Positions 1 to 5,627 of a stretch of DNA of 6,429 nucleotides are shown piece by piece. Both the position numbers and the translations under genes were made by a program. Position 1 is the first letter of the stretch. Each line of letters starts with the position of its first letter. A model generated the notes under the pieces. The model had not been told where the DNA came from. It worked only from the letters and a program-made list of their open reading frames with translations, and searched no databases. The DNA lies in the NCBI GenBank assembly GCA_002722095.1, contig PBKG01000002.1, positions 24,204-30,632 on the forward strand. The letters run 5' to 3'. The DNA comes from Rhodospirillaceae bacterium. Its GTDB lineage: Bacteria > Pseudomonadota > Alphaproteobacteria > UBA8366.

Positions 1-500
1 CCTTTTTTGGCGTTATTGCCGGTAAGCATGCCGATCATGCTGAGCGCCAGCATGATAAGCATCATCTGTTCGCCAAAGCCCATCGCTAGAATGATGGGGC
101 GGGCGGCAAAGATGGCGCCGGTCAACACACAGGCACCAAACAGGCCGCCGAAAAGGGAAGCGGTGAACGCGGCGCCTAACGCTCGCGCACCCTGGCCTTT
201 CTTCGAAAGAGGAAAGCCGTCCATCACGGTCGCCTGTGACCCTGAAGTGCCTGGTATGCCCATCAATACAGATGGGAACGTATCCGACGTGGTTGTTGGG
301 GCTAGAAGCCCGACCATCATGGCAAGCGCGTCGCCTTGGTCCATATCGAACACGAATGGCAGCAATAGCGACAAGCCGGCCACACCGCCGAGACCCGGCA
401 GCACACCAACCAGCAAGCCTAGAAACGTGCCTAAAAGCAAAAAGAACAAGTGCTGCGGATGAAATAGATTCGTCAGCGCTTGAAAAAAGACATCTTCCAT
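1..500 (-). CDS. tctA: TctA-family TTT permease, N-terminal part (gene runs off the left edge)
   Basis: This is the large membrane subunit of a tripartite tricarboxylate transporter, an inner-membrane ion-coupled carboxylate carrier that takes substrate from a periplasmic TctC protein. The reading frame is open from ATG at 498-500 to the window edge, giving 166 codons with no stop or frameshift. Visible family marks are GVLPGLGG at residues 32-39, the APTTTSDTFPSVLMGIPGT segment around 67-85, and GARALGAAF around 104-112, all in hydrophobic surroundings. It is one residue shorter at the N-terminus than the fusion permease at 758-2752. Over the aligned stretch equivalent to residues 19-167 of that protein I count 135/149 identical residues, whereas the first 18 residues differ. 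An AGGGA ribosome-binding site at 506-510, five bases from the ATG, supports the start. Whether it also carries a fused TctB domain lies outside the window. The family assignment is firm and the substrate unknown. Confidence 0.93.
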   Translation of the reverse strand, partial: MEDVFFQALTNLFHPQHLFFLLLGTFLGLLVGVLPGLGGVAGLSLLLPFVFDMDQGDALAMMVGLLAPTTTSDTFPSVLMGIPGTSGSQATVMDGFPLSKKGQGARALGAAFTASLFGGLFGACVLTGAIFAARPIILAMGFGEQMMLIMLALSMIGMLTGNNAKK

Positions 501-757
501 AGCCGTCCCTTATCCCCTCAATCTGAGATTTGTTAGTCGTTTGGCGCTTTCTTAACCCATTTGCAGGAAAGGTAAAAGAGGAACTGACAAAACTGCGATT
601 GGGCTCAATTACAAGGGTACCATCAGAGCCAAAAAACTTATTTATATCAAAGGGTAAGAAGACGCGATGCGAGGTTAATAAAAACTCTCAAATTGCGGTC
701 GGCTGGCCCGGAGGGGCCAATGAACGCGAAATTCGCCGAGTCAGCGGAATTCCGCGG
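501..757 (-). promoter_or_regulatory. Spacer between the two permease genes, with weak promoter candidate
   Basis: This 257-bp gap has no credible gene on either strand. Just after the upstream stop codon lie a perfect 12-bp palindrome (GCGGAATTCCGC, 744-755) and a 6-bp GC-rich hairpin with a 4-base loop (704-719). Neither is followed directly by a T-run on the minus strand, so termination here is doubtful. A possible sigma-70-like promoter on the minus strand is TTGATA (645-650) and TCTGAT (622-627) with a 17-bp spacer. It would give a leader of roughly 115 bases, and the -10 match is poor. A TATAAA-like string overlaps the same region. The spacer shares none of the blocks conserved between the SBP spacers, so it appears to have an independent origin. 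Confidence 0.35.
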
Positions 758-2752
758 CTACTGGCGACCACCAAGCCAAAATGGCAATTCGAAACCGATC
801 CAGTTCTCGAAAACCCATTGCAATACGCCGGGTGGATATTCGAGCGTCAGAAAGTAGGCCATGATGCCGAGGCAGAGAGGCGCCGATATACCCAACAAGC
901 CGTTTCTAAGGTGGTTAACTTCCACCTTCTTGGTGATGAAATACCAAATGAAGATGGCAGCGCCGATCGGATATCCGACGAGGGCCATGAATCCCAGCAT
1001 ACCGATGATCCAAGCGAGATAATGCCATTCGGAAAGCTGGGTATCGGCGTTTGTTTCGATGTCGCCAAGGGCGGTATCAGGCGTTGTGGCAGTGATTTGC
1101 TTATAAATCAGAGGCACGATGAAAATCGTGCCAAGAATACCGACAACGAATGGGAAAACCCGGCCTAACGTTTCGTAGTTGAAGCCGTCGAAGCCGGCGA
1201 CAGCTACAACGCCAAGCATGAAGAACGAGAAGACGAGTTGTGGACCTTTGTTTTTGGTCGTGTGCTCGGTTTCTTCGCCATAGGTTTTGCCTGCATTTGG
1301 GTTGTATCGGAGCGCGGCGATGATCGAGAGTATCGTAAGGACAAGCAGCACCTGTACGATGGGGCGCTCGAAAAAACTCCAGCCATAAACCTGGATCGAC
1401 TGGTAGAGCGAGGTCTCGATACGGCCCGACAGGAAAAAGCCGATCAGCAGTGCTGGTCGAGACCAGCCAAAGCGCTTCATGAAGGTGCCCAGCGTTCCGA
1501 AGATAAAGAGTGCAATCAGGTCGTCCCAGATGCGGTTTGCTTGGAATGCGGCAAAAAAGATCAGTACCAGCATGAAGGGCGCTAAAAAGCCGTAGCGAAT
1601 TGTGGTCAGCTTGGCGATATGTTGGCTGAGAAGCAGACAGGTACCGGCGCCGAACACGTTTGCAAGCGCCAATGACCAGATCATGGTGTAGGTGAGGTCG
1701 AGATGGGTCGTAATCATCTCGGTGCCAGGCTCGATACCAATTAGAATGAAGCCGGACAGCATGATGGCGTAGCTGCCGGAGCCTGGAATCCCGAATAAGA
1801 TCGTCGGGATCATCGCGCCGCCTTCTTTGGCATTGTTGGCGGATTCAGGCGCCAGAACGCCGCGCACGTCTCCAGTGCCGAATTTCGACCGGTCGCGCGA
1901 AGTTTGAATGACGTGGCCGTAGGCGATCCAGTCGACCACGGAACCGCCAAGGCCCGGAAGCGCACCGATAATGCAGCCGATGCCCGAACACCGCATAACG
2001 ATCCACCAATGCCGGATCGAATCCATTAAGCCTTGGATCCAGCCCTTGCCCAGAACGAGCCCGTCCTCTGAAATCGTTTGGTGCCGGCGGACAAGTTCGA
2101 TGATTTCCGGCATTGCGAACATGCCAAGCCCGATGATGACGATGGGAATACCGTCGCTGAGATAGATCAACCCATAGGTCATGCGGAAGGCGCCGTGTGG
2201 CTCCGCCCCGATCATGCCGACGATGAGGCCGATGACGCAGGTGCCCAGGCCCTTCATGGCGTTATTGCCGGTCAACATGCCAATCATGCTGAGTGCCAGC
2301 ATGATGAGCATCATTTGCTCGCCGAAACCCATGGCAAGGATGATGGGGCGTGCAGCGAAGATTGCACCGGTCAGCACCAACGCGCCGAACAGGCCACCAA
2401 ACAAGGAAGCTGAAAAAGCGGCGCCAAGCGCACGTGCGCCTTCACCGCGTTTGGACATCGGAAAGCCATCGACCACCGTTGCCTGAGATGCGGAAGTGCC
2501 GGGAATGCCCATTAAGACCGACGGGAAGGTATCGGAGGTTGTCGTTGGCGCCAAAAGCCCGACCATCATCGCGAGTGCATGGGATTTTTCCATGTCAAAC
2601 ACGAAAGGCAGCAGCAGCGAGAGGCCTGCGACGCCGCCCAAGCCCGGCAGCACGCCGACCAGGAGACCCAAGAAGGTACCGATCAACAGAAATAGCAAAT
2701 GTTCGATCTCGAACAGGCGCGCCAATGCATCAACGATAATTTGCGATTCCAT
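758..2752 (-). CDS. TctA-TctB fusion permease of a tripartite tricarboxylate transporter
   Basis: This 664-residue inner-membrane protein combines both membrane subunits of a TTT transporter. Residues about 1-485 are TctA: hydrophobic segments throughout, and the family's two inverted-repeat halves are visible as GVLPGLGG (33-40) with MGIPGT (81-86), then GALPGLGG (263-270) with FGIPGS (320-325). PESANNAKEGG (302-312) is another family signature. A hydrophilic linker (about 486-504) leads to a TctB/DUF1468-like domain with four membrane segments near 505-525, 532-550, 578-606 and 615-637. TctA alone is usually about 500 aa and TctB about 150, so the length fits a complete fusion. The start at 2750-2752 is supported by GAGGAAA at 2758-2764, five bases upstream. 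The gene lies 178 bp downstream of an SBP gene and is separated from it by a strong terminator, so it probably uses its own promoter. Substrate is presumably a carboxylate; identity unknown. Confidence 0.95.
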   Translation of the reverse strand: MESQIIVDALARLFEIEHLLFLLIGTFLGLLVGVLPGLGGVAGLSLLLPFVFDMEKSHALAMMVGLLAPTTTSDTFPSVLMGIPGTSASQATVVDGFPMSKRGEGARALGAAFSASLFGGLFGALVLTGAIFAARPIILAMGFGEQMMLIMLALSMIGMLTGNNAMKGLGTCVIGLIVGMIGAEPHGAFRMTYGLIYLSDGIPIVIIGLGMFAMPEIIELVRRHQTISEDGLVLGKGWIQGLMDSIRHWWIVMRCSGIGCIIGALPGLGGSVVDWIAYGHVIQTSRDRSKFGTGDVRGVLAPESANNAKEGGAMIPTILFGIPGSGSYAIMLSGFILIGIEPGTEMITTHLDLTYTMIWSLALANVFGAGTCLLLSQHIAKLTTIRYGFLAPFMLVLIFFAAFQANRIWDDLIALFIFGTLGTFMKRFGWSRPALLIGFFLSGRIETSLYQSIQVYGWSFFERPIVQVLLVLTILSIIAALRYNPNAGKTYGEETEHTTKNKGPQLVFSFFMLGVVAVAGFDGFNYETLGRVFPFVVGILGTIFIVPLIYKQITATTPDTALGDIETNADTQLSEWHYLAWIIGMLGFMALVGYPIGAAIFIWYFITKKVEVNHLRNGLLGISAPLCLGIMAYFLTLEYPPGVLQWVFENWIGFELPFWLGGRQ

Positions 2753-2768
2753 GGATGTTTCCTCGGGG

Positions 2769-2784
2769 CTCGATCAGGATCGAG
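2769..2784. repeat. 16-bp dyad, 7-bp perfect arms, between promoter and start of fusion permease
   Basis: The arms CTCGATC (2769-2775) and GATCGAG (2778-2784) are exact inverse complements around a 2-base centre. The site ends five bases upstream of the ribosome-binding site at 2758-2764. As DNA it would suit a dimeric repressor. As RNA it could form a short stem that affects ribosome access. No copy of this sequence was seen upstream of the other genes. Confidence 0.6.
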
Positions 2785-2802
2785 ACTTTATTTTAGTTAT
2801 CA

Positions 2803-2816
2803 GAACGGATTCGTTC
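2803..2816. repeat. Dyad GAACG-N4-CGTTC over the putative -35 element
   Basis: Perfect 5-bp arms (2803-2807 and 2812-2816) surround GATT. It overlaps the candidate -35 of the fusion permease promoter. Five-base arms occur by chance fairly often, so its role as an operator is only suggested by position. Confidence 0.35.
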
Positions 2817-2871
2817 AGCGCGGTAATAAAGCCTTGGTGGAAAATTGCAAATCGATTTTGGTGAATGCGAC

Positions 2872-2902
2872 AAAAAACAACGCCCGGCATTTCTGCCGGG
2901 CG
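2872..2902 (-). terminator. Rho-independent terminator after SBP1
   Basis: A 9-bp perfect stem (2881-2889 with 2894-2902, CGCCCGGCA and its complement) has a 4-base loop and is followed on the minus strand by a T-rich tail, TTGTTTTTT (2872-2880). It begins 27 bases after the stop codon of the SBP gene. The T-run lies only on the minus-strand side, consistent with leftward transcription. It should largely separate the SBP transcript from the fusion permease gene. Confidence 0.85.
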
Positions 2903-2908
2903 CTGCCC

Positions 2909-2930
2909 AATTTACCGAATTTGGTAAATT
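2909..2930. repeat. AT-rich inverted repeat at the SBP1 stop codon
   Basis: AATTTACC (2909-2916) and GGTAAATT (2923-2930) are perfect 8-bp arms around a 6-base centre. The repeat touches the stop codon (2930-2932) and precedes the GC-rich terminator. It has no T-run of its own; it may add 3'-end structure to the mRNA. Neither of the other two SBP genes has it. Confidence 0.5.
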
Positions 2931-4078
2931 TAGATGTTCAGATCAAGATCGTAACGGCTTTTCAAGTATTGCTTGATATAAGCCTTTTCGGCCTTGTTAA
3001 GCGCGAAGATTTCCTGCATCGCCTTACCGGCCGCCGCACCGACGGTCACCGCGTAGGCACCGATGATACGGTCTTTCTTCTTGATGAATTCAGGGTCGGC
3101 CATCGCTTTTTTGAAGGAATCACGCCAAGCTTTTACCGTGCCGCCCGGAGTGCCGGTCTGCAGCAGATAAGCTTTGTTGGCGCCGACGCCAATTTTGGTC
3201 AGTTTCTGGGTTGCCTGTGCGGCTGCGCCCTCGAACTTTTTGCCGGTAGCGGCTTCGTAGTACTCGAAGAAAGAAGGCAGTTTCGGCCAGGTGGTGTCCC
3301 GGCGCCATTTGCCATTCTTGTCCTTCCAGTTACCGTCTTTGTCCGGCGCGCCCCAGGTGAACATTTCGACCGCAATCCCGGATTTCCGGAAATGCTTACG
3401 GTTGTTCATGTAGGAAAGCGAGTTGTCGTACATCAACGTGAATTCGCCGCGTTCGAACGCGAGAGCCATCGGGCCATTACCCTTCATGCCCCAGACGTTT
3501 TTGAGCTCGAGACCGAGCAGCGAGAATGCCGCGCGATAGTTGATGTCAGTCGACGTCGGTGTTTTGCCGCCCATGACGCGTGCCGATTTCGGCATCGCCG
3601 CAAGTTTTGCGACTTGCTCTTTCGGGCTCAAACCTTTCAGTCCGAGTTCCTTACGCGCGTAAATAACCGCACTACGCGGCAGGAGCGCGATCGGTTCCCA
3701 TTTCAGAATGTCGAACTTCACCCGCGGATCGCCGAGGACGTAGTTCATCACCGTGGAAATGGAAACTGCCATGACCCAGGTGCCGTCTTTCTTGGCACGG
3801 GACTGGAAGTAGTTGCCGCCGACGATGCCACCGGCACCCGGCTTGTTAACAACAAGAATCTTTGGCTTGCCCGGCAGGTGCCGTTCCAGGAACGGTTGCA
3901 GGAAGCGTGCGAGGCTATCGGTGCCGCCGCCCTCGTTAAAAGGTACGATCACACGGATACGCTTACCCGTGAAATCTGCAGCTTTCGCCTCATTTGCCGC
4001 GGTCAGGCCGAGCGAAAGGGCAAACGCCGAAACAGCAAGTGCCGGACCCACGCGACCGGAGAGCAATTTCTTGAACAT
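2930..4078 (-). CDS. tctC: TctC-family periplasmic solute-binding protein (SBP1)
   Basis: This protein of 382 aa is the extracytoplasmic receptor of a TTT system. It is exported by a Sec signal peptide (residues 1 to about 33, MFKKLLSGR start, hydrophobic core ALAVSAFALSLGL, AKA before the mature ADF). The TctC pattern follows: RVIVPFNEGGGTDSLAR (about 42-58), the first ligand-binding loop, then NKPGAGGIVGG (78-88). GMKGNGPMALAFERGEFT lies in the middle. The frame stays open for 57 codons upstream of 4078, but GGGAGGA (minus strand, plus positions 4084-4090) sits five bases from the ATG at 4078 and the signal peptide begins there, so the longer form is rejected. At 382 aa it is longer than the usual 320-330 of the family. 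Identity to SBP2 falls from 90/100 in residues 1-100 to 42/82 in the last 82. Ligand unknown. Confidence 0.94.
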   Translation of the reverse strand: MFKKLLSGRVGPALAVSAFALSLGLTAANEAKAADFTGKRIRVIVPFNEGGGTDSLARFLQPFLERHLPGKPKILVVNKPGAGGIVGGNYFQSRAKKDGTWVMAVSISTVMNYVLGDPRVKFDILKWEPIALLPRSAVIYARKELGLKGLSPKEQVAKLAAMPKSARVMGGKTPTSTDINYRAAFSLLGLELKNVWGMKGNGPMALAFERGEFTLMYDNSLSYMNNRKHFRKSGIAVEMFTWGAPDKDGNWKDKNGKWRRDTTWPKLPSFFEYYEAATGKKFEGAAAQATQKLTKIGVGANKAYLLQTGTPGGTVKAWRDSFKKAMADPEFIKKKDRIIGAYAVTVGAAAGKAMQEIFALNKAEKAYIKQYLKSRYDLDLNI

Positions 4079-4083
4079 AGGTG

Positions 4084-4090
4084 TCCTCCC
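4084..4090 (-). promoter_or_regulatory. Ribosome-binding site that sets the SBP1 start
   Basis: GGGAGGA on the minus strand, five bases before ATG 4078. The same sequence and its flank recur before SBP2. It shows that the in-frame ATG at 4249 is not the start. Confidence 0.88.
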
Positions 4091-4122
4091 AAGTTCGGTT
4101 GTCAGGTGCCCAGATGGCGACG

Positions 4123-4194
4123 TGCCGCCGAACGAAGCATCGGTTTGTACATACGTATGTATCAGCGGGCCGAAATTCAATATGCCGCCGAACG
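4123..4194. repeat. Direct repeat TGCCGCCGAACG, two copies 60 bp apart, flanking the palindrome
   Basis: The 12-mer occurs exactly at 4123-4134 and 4183-4194, bracketing the palindrome at 4148-4161. The equivalent spacer before SBP2 keeps GCCGAACG at the first position (5510-5517) but lacks the second copy. It may be a second binding motif or a local duplication. Confidence 0.5.
4148..4161. promoter_or_regulatory. Perfect 14-bp palindrome, candidate operator of SBP1
   Basis: TACATACGTATGTA reads the same on both strands and is centred 76 bp upstream of the SBP1 ATG. The ACGT-centred TAC...GTA layout resembles operators of TetR-type dimeric repressors, although no regulator gene is visible. 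It sits between conserved blocks shared with the SBP2 spacer, where a different palindrome occupies the same place. A short RNA stem is an alternative reading. Confidence 0.55.
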
Positions 4195-4196
4195 CC

Positions 4197-4235
4197 GAGG
4201 TATAAACATATTTCGATTCAATCGCTAGCCCTGAA
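4197..4235 (-). promoter_or_regulatory. Conserved promoter-like block upstream of SBP1
   Basis: Two 13-bp strings are identical to the SBP2 spacer at the same mutual spacing: GAGGTATAAACAT (4197-4209) and CGCTAGCCCTGAA (4223-4235). The 13 bp between them mostly differ. On the minus strand the first contains TGTTTATACC, which could be a -10 region (TATACC at 4199-4204). No good -35 is recognisable, so the promoter may need an activator, or the conservation may only reflect duplication. If it is the -10, the palindrome at 4148-4161 lies in the early transcribed leader. Confidence 0.45.
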
Positions 4236-4247
4236 ATATTCGAAGTC

Positions 4248-4283
4248 AAATAGAAACGGCGCCCGGCAAGAAGCCGGGCGCCG
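4248..4283 (-). terminator. Rho-independent terminator after SBP2
   Basis: A perfect 11-bp GC-rich stem (4257-4267 with 4273-4283) has a 5-base loop and is followed on the minus strand by TTTCTATTT (4248-4256). It starts 27 bases after the SBP2 stop codon, the same distance as the related hairpin after SBP3. The T-tail is interrupted, so termination may be incomplete. Confidence 0.8.
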
Positions 4284-4310
4284 CAGAAAACTCAGCGTAA
4301 ATCAGTACGC

Positions 4311-5459
4311 TTAGATCTTCAGATCAAGATTAAACTTCTTCTTGAAGTAGGACTTGATCCATTTCTTTTCGGCCGGTGCGAGCGTAATAGCCTGCAGCAT
4401 TGCTTTGCGGGCTGCTTCGCCAACCGTTACAGGGAATTTGCCGAGAATCTTTTCTCTCTTGGCAATGAATTTCGGATCCTTGAAGATGGCCCGGGTCGAC
4501 TGACGCCAAGCCTTCAACGCGCCCTTATCGGCACCGTTCGGCAGCAAATATGCCTTATTGGCGGCAACGCCGACACGAATCAGACCCAACGTGGCTTTGG
4601 CTTGAGGCCCATCAAAGGATTTGCCAGACCATTCCTCGTAGACTTCGTAGTAGGTCGGAATCTTCGGCCAGGTCGGATCGCGCAGCCATTTACCGTTGGC
4701 GTCCTTCCACTTACCGTTGGCGTCCGGAGCACCGAACGTGAACAATTCGACGGCGATTCCGCTGTCACGGAAATGCTTACGATTGTTTTTGTAGGACAGC
4801 GAGTTGTCGAACATCAGGGTGAATTCACCGCGTTCGAAAGCCAGCGCCATCGGGCCGTTGCCCTTCATGCCGAAGACGATCTTAAGATCGACACCAAGCA
4901 GATTGTAAGACATCAGCTTGTTAATTTCGGACGAAGTAGGTGTTTTGCCGCCATGCACCAGCGCTTCTTTCGGGAAGGTGCGAAGCTTCTCAACCATTGC
5001 CTTCGGAGCGAGGCCCTTAAGGCCCAACTCGGGGCGGGAATACATGACATTGCCGCGCGGCAGCAAGACAATCGGTTCCCACTTCTTCAGGTCAAATTTT
5101 ACCCGCGGATCGCCGAGGACGTAATTGAGAACCGTCGAGGTCGAAACCGCCATGACCCACGTGCCGTCTTTCTTGGCGCGGGATTCGAAATAGTTGCCGC
5201 CCACGATGCCACCAGCACCTGGCTTGTTGATCACGAGGATCTTCGGCTTGCCAGGAAGGTGCCGTTCGTAGAAAGGCTGGAACAGACGGGCAAGGCTATC
5301 GGTGCCGCCGCCTTCGTTAAAGGGCACGATCACGCGGATACGTTTGCCCGAAAAATCGGCCGCTTTCGCTTCGTTCGCAGCCGTGAGGCCGAGCGACAGA
5401 GCAAACGCCGAAACAGCGAGTGCACATGCAGTGCGGCCGGAAAGCAAATTCTTGAACAT
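4311..5459 (-). CDS. tctC: TctC-family periplasmic solute-binding protein (SBP2)
   Basis: A complete 382-residue TctC-type receptor, co-linear with SBP1 without gaps. The Sec signal peptide is residues 1 to about 33 (hydrophobic ALAVSAFALSLGL, cleavage near AKA-ADF); there is no lipobox. Family loops are RVIVPFNEGGGTDSLAR (about 42-58) and NKPGAGGIVGG (78-88). Residues 246-258 are an almost perfect tandem heptad, DANGKWK-DANGKW, encoded by an exact 15-base direct repeat (4690-4704 and 4711-4725, 21-base period). The start is ATG 5459: GGGAGGA (5466-5472) is six bases upstream, and a TTG at 5474 in the same frame overlaps that site and is excluded. It is closer to SBP3 (181/245 identical over the shared part) than to SBP1 (150/245 over the same part). 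Ligand is unknown; it presumably delivers to one of the two downstream permeases. Confidence 0.94.
   Translation of the reverse strand: MFKNLLSGRTACALAVSAFALSLGLTAANEAKAADFSGKRIRVIVPFNEGGGTDSLARLFQPFYERHLPGKPKILVINKPGAGGIVGGNYFESRAKKDGTWVMAVSTSTVLNYVLGDPRVKFDLKKWEPIVLLPRGNVMYSRPELGLKGLAPKAMVEKLRTFPKEALVHGGKTPTSSEINKLMSYNLLGVDLKIVFGMKGNGPMALAFERGEFTLMFDNSLSYKNNRKHFRDSGIAVELFTFGAPDANGKWKDANGKWLRDPTWPKIPTYYEVYEEWSGKSFDGPQAKATLGLIRVGVAANKAYLLPNGADKGALKAWRQSTRAIFKDPKFIAKREKILGKFPVTVGEAARKAMLQAITLAPAEKKWIKSYFKKKFNLDLKI
4690..4725 (-). repeat. Tandem 15-base exact repeat inside SBP2 encoding a doubled heptapeptide
   Basis: TTACCGTTGGCGTCC occurs at 4690-4704 and 4711-4725, with related sequence between, giving a 21-base unit. 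It encodes the D-A-N-G-K-W motif twice. SBP1 (DKDGNWKDKNGKW) and SBP3 (NANGEWKDANGKW) carry the same doubled motif at protein level but less repetitive DNA, so the repeat predates the gene duplication and its identity is best preserved in SBP2. Confidence 0.75.
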
Positions 5460-5465
5460 TAGGTG

Positions 5466-5472
5466 TCCTCCC
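5466..5472 (-). promoter_or_regulatory. Ribosome-binding site that sets the SBP2 start
   Basis: GGGAGGA on the minus strand, six bases before ATG 5459. A possible TTG start at 5474 overlaps this site and so cannot be the one used with it. Confidence 0.88.
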
Positions 5473-5526
5473 AAGTTCGGTTACTAAAACGCCCCGGTAG
5501 CGAGATGGTGCCGAACGAGGCCATGG

Positions 5527-5536
5527 TTTGTACAAA
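5527..5536. repeat. 10-bp palindrome overlapping the SBP2 candidate operator
   Basis: TTTGTACAAA is self-complementary and shares four bases with the 14-bp palindrome at 5533-5546. Its TTTGTACA half is conserved in the SBP1 spacer (4144-4151), so this half may be the shared recognition element and the other side the variable one. Confidence 0.4.
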
Positions 5537-5546
5537 ACATGTTTTG
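5533..5546. promoter_or_regulatory. Perfect 14-bp palindrome, candidate operator of SBP2
   Basis: CAAAACATGTTTTG is perfectly self-complementary and centred 80 bp upstream of the SBP2 ATG, close to the position of the SBP1 palindrome (76 bp). The two palindromes differ in sequence although a 25-bp block on one side (5510-5534, 21 identical to 4127-4151) and another beyond are conserved. This suggests a different regulator or altered affinity for each paralogue. Confidence 0.55.
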
Positions 5547-5549
5547 GTG

Positions 5550-5563
5550 TTGTTTCTAAACAA
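5550..5563. repeat. Small inverted repeat next to the SBP2 palindrome
   Basis: TTGTTT (5550-5555) and AAACAA (5558-5563) are perfect arms around CT, with GGTG (5546-5549) and CACC (5566-5569) extending the pairing after a 2-base bulge. No counterpart exists in the SBP1 spacer. Significance is uncertain. Confidence 0.3.
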
Positions 5564-5576
5564 TTCACCAAATGCG

Positions 5577-5615
5577 GAGGTATAAACATTTTTTTAGACG
5601 ACCGCTAGCCCTGAA
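5577..5615 (-). promoter_or_regulatory. Conserved promoter-like block upstream of SBP2
   Basis: The same two 13-bp strings as upstream of SBP1 occur here, GAGGTATAAACAT (5577-5589) and CGCTAGCCCTGAA (5603-5615), again exactly 13 bp apart. On the minus strand TGTTTATACC may provide a -10 region (5579-5584), preceded by a run of seven A residues. There is no clear -35 consensus. Confidence 0.45.
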
Positions 5616-5627
5616 TCGCATAAACGA

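Larger units (their letters stand above)
2753..2818 (-). promoter_or_regulatory. Putative promoter with two dyads upstream of the fusion permease
   Basis: On the minus strand CTGAAC (2813-2818) and TAAAAT (2790-2795) are 17 bp apart, giving a -35 that is weak and a -10 that is good (5/6). Transcription would start near 2783. Two dyads overlap these elements. GAACG-GATT-CGTTC (2803-2816) lies over the -35 and spacer. The perfect CTCGATC-AG-GATCGAG (2769-2784) covers the predicted transcription start and early leader, just upstream of the GAGGAAA ribosome-binding site. This is a common arrangement for repressor operators, but the regulator is not in the window and the promoter call rests on eye matching only. 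Confidence 0.45.

Noticed and set aside
704..755. Terminator after the fusion permease
   Set aside because: Two hairpins exist (704-719, 744-755) but the nearest T-run on the minus strand is about 15-20 bases further on, so I do not call an intrinsic terminator.
530..1168. Plus-strand 212-codon open frame at the end of the fusion permease
   Set aside because: Mostly antisense to the TctB-like domain and continuing into the spacer; composition is typical of a shadow frame.
4170..4209. Possible 10-codon leader peptide starting MFIP upstream of SBP1
   Set aside because: The same ATG occurs in the SBP2 spacer, but the two frames diverge after four codons, have different lengths and lack a ribosome-binding site. 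The shared bases are better explained as a promoter block.
2699..4228. Long plus-strand open frame of 509 codons opposite SBP1
   Set aside because: It lies antisense to a clearly recognised TctC gene, runs through the terminator and promoter region, and has no family features. Similar antisense frames occur opposite the SBP2 gene because the sense sequences are paralogous.
4079..4249. 57-codon in-frame N-terminal extension of SBP1
   Set aside because: It would place residues before an intact signal peptide, skip the GGGAGGA site at 4084-4090, and run across the palindrome and promoter blocks. The SBP2 spacer has no matching extension in frame.
4602..5462. Plus-strand open frame of 286 codons opposite SBP2
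   Set aside because: Mirror of the well-supported minus-strand gene; no signal, motif or convincing ribosome-binding site.
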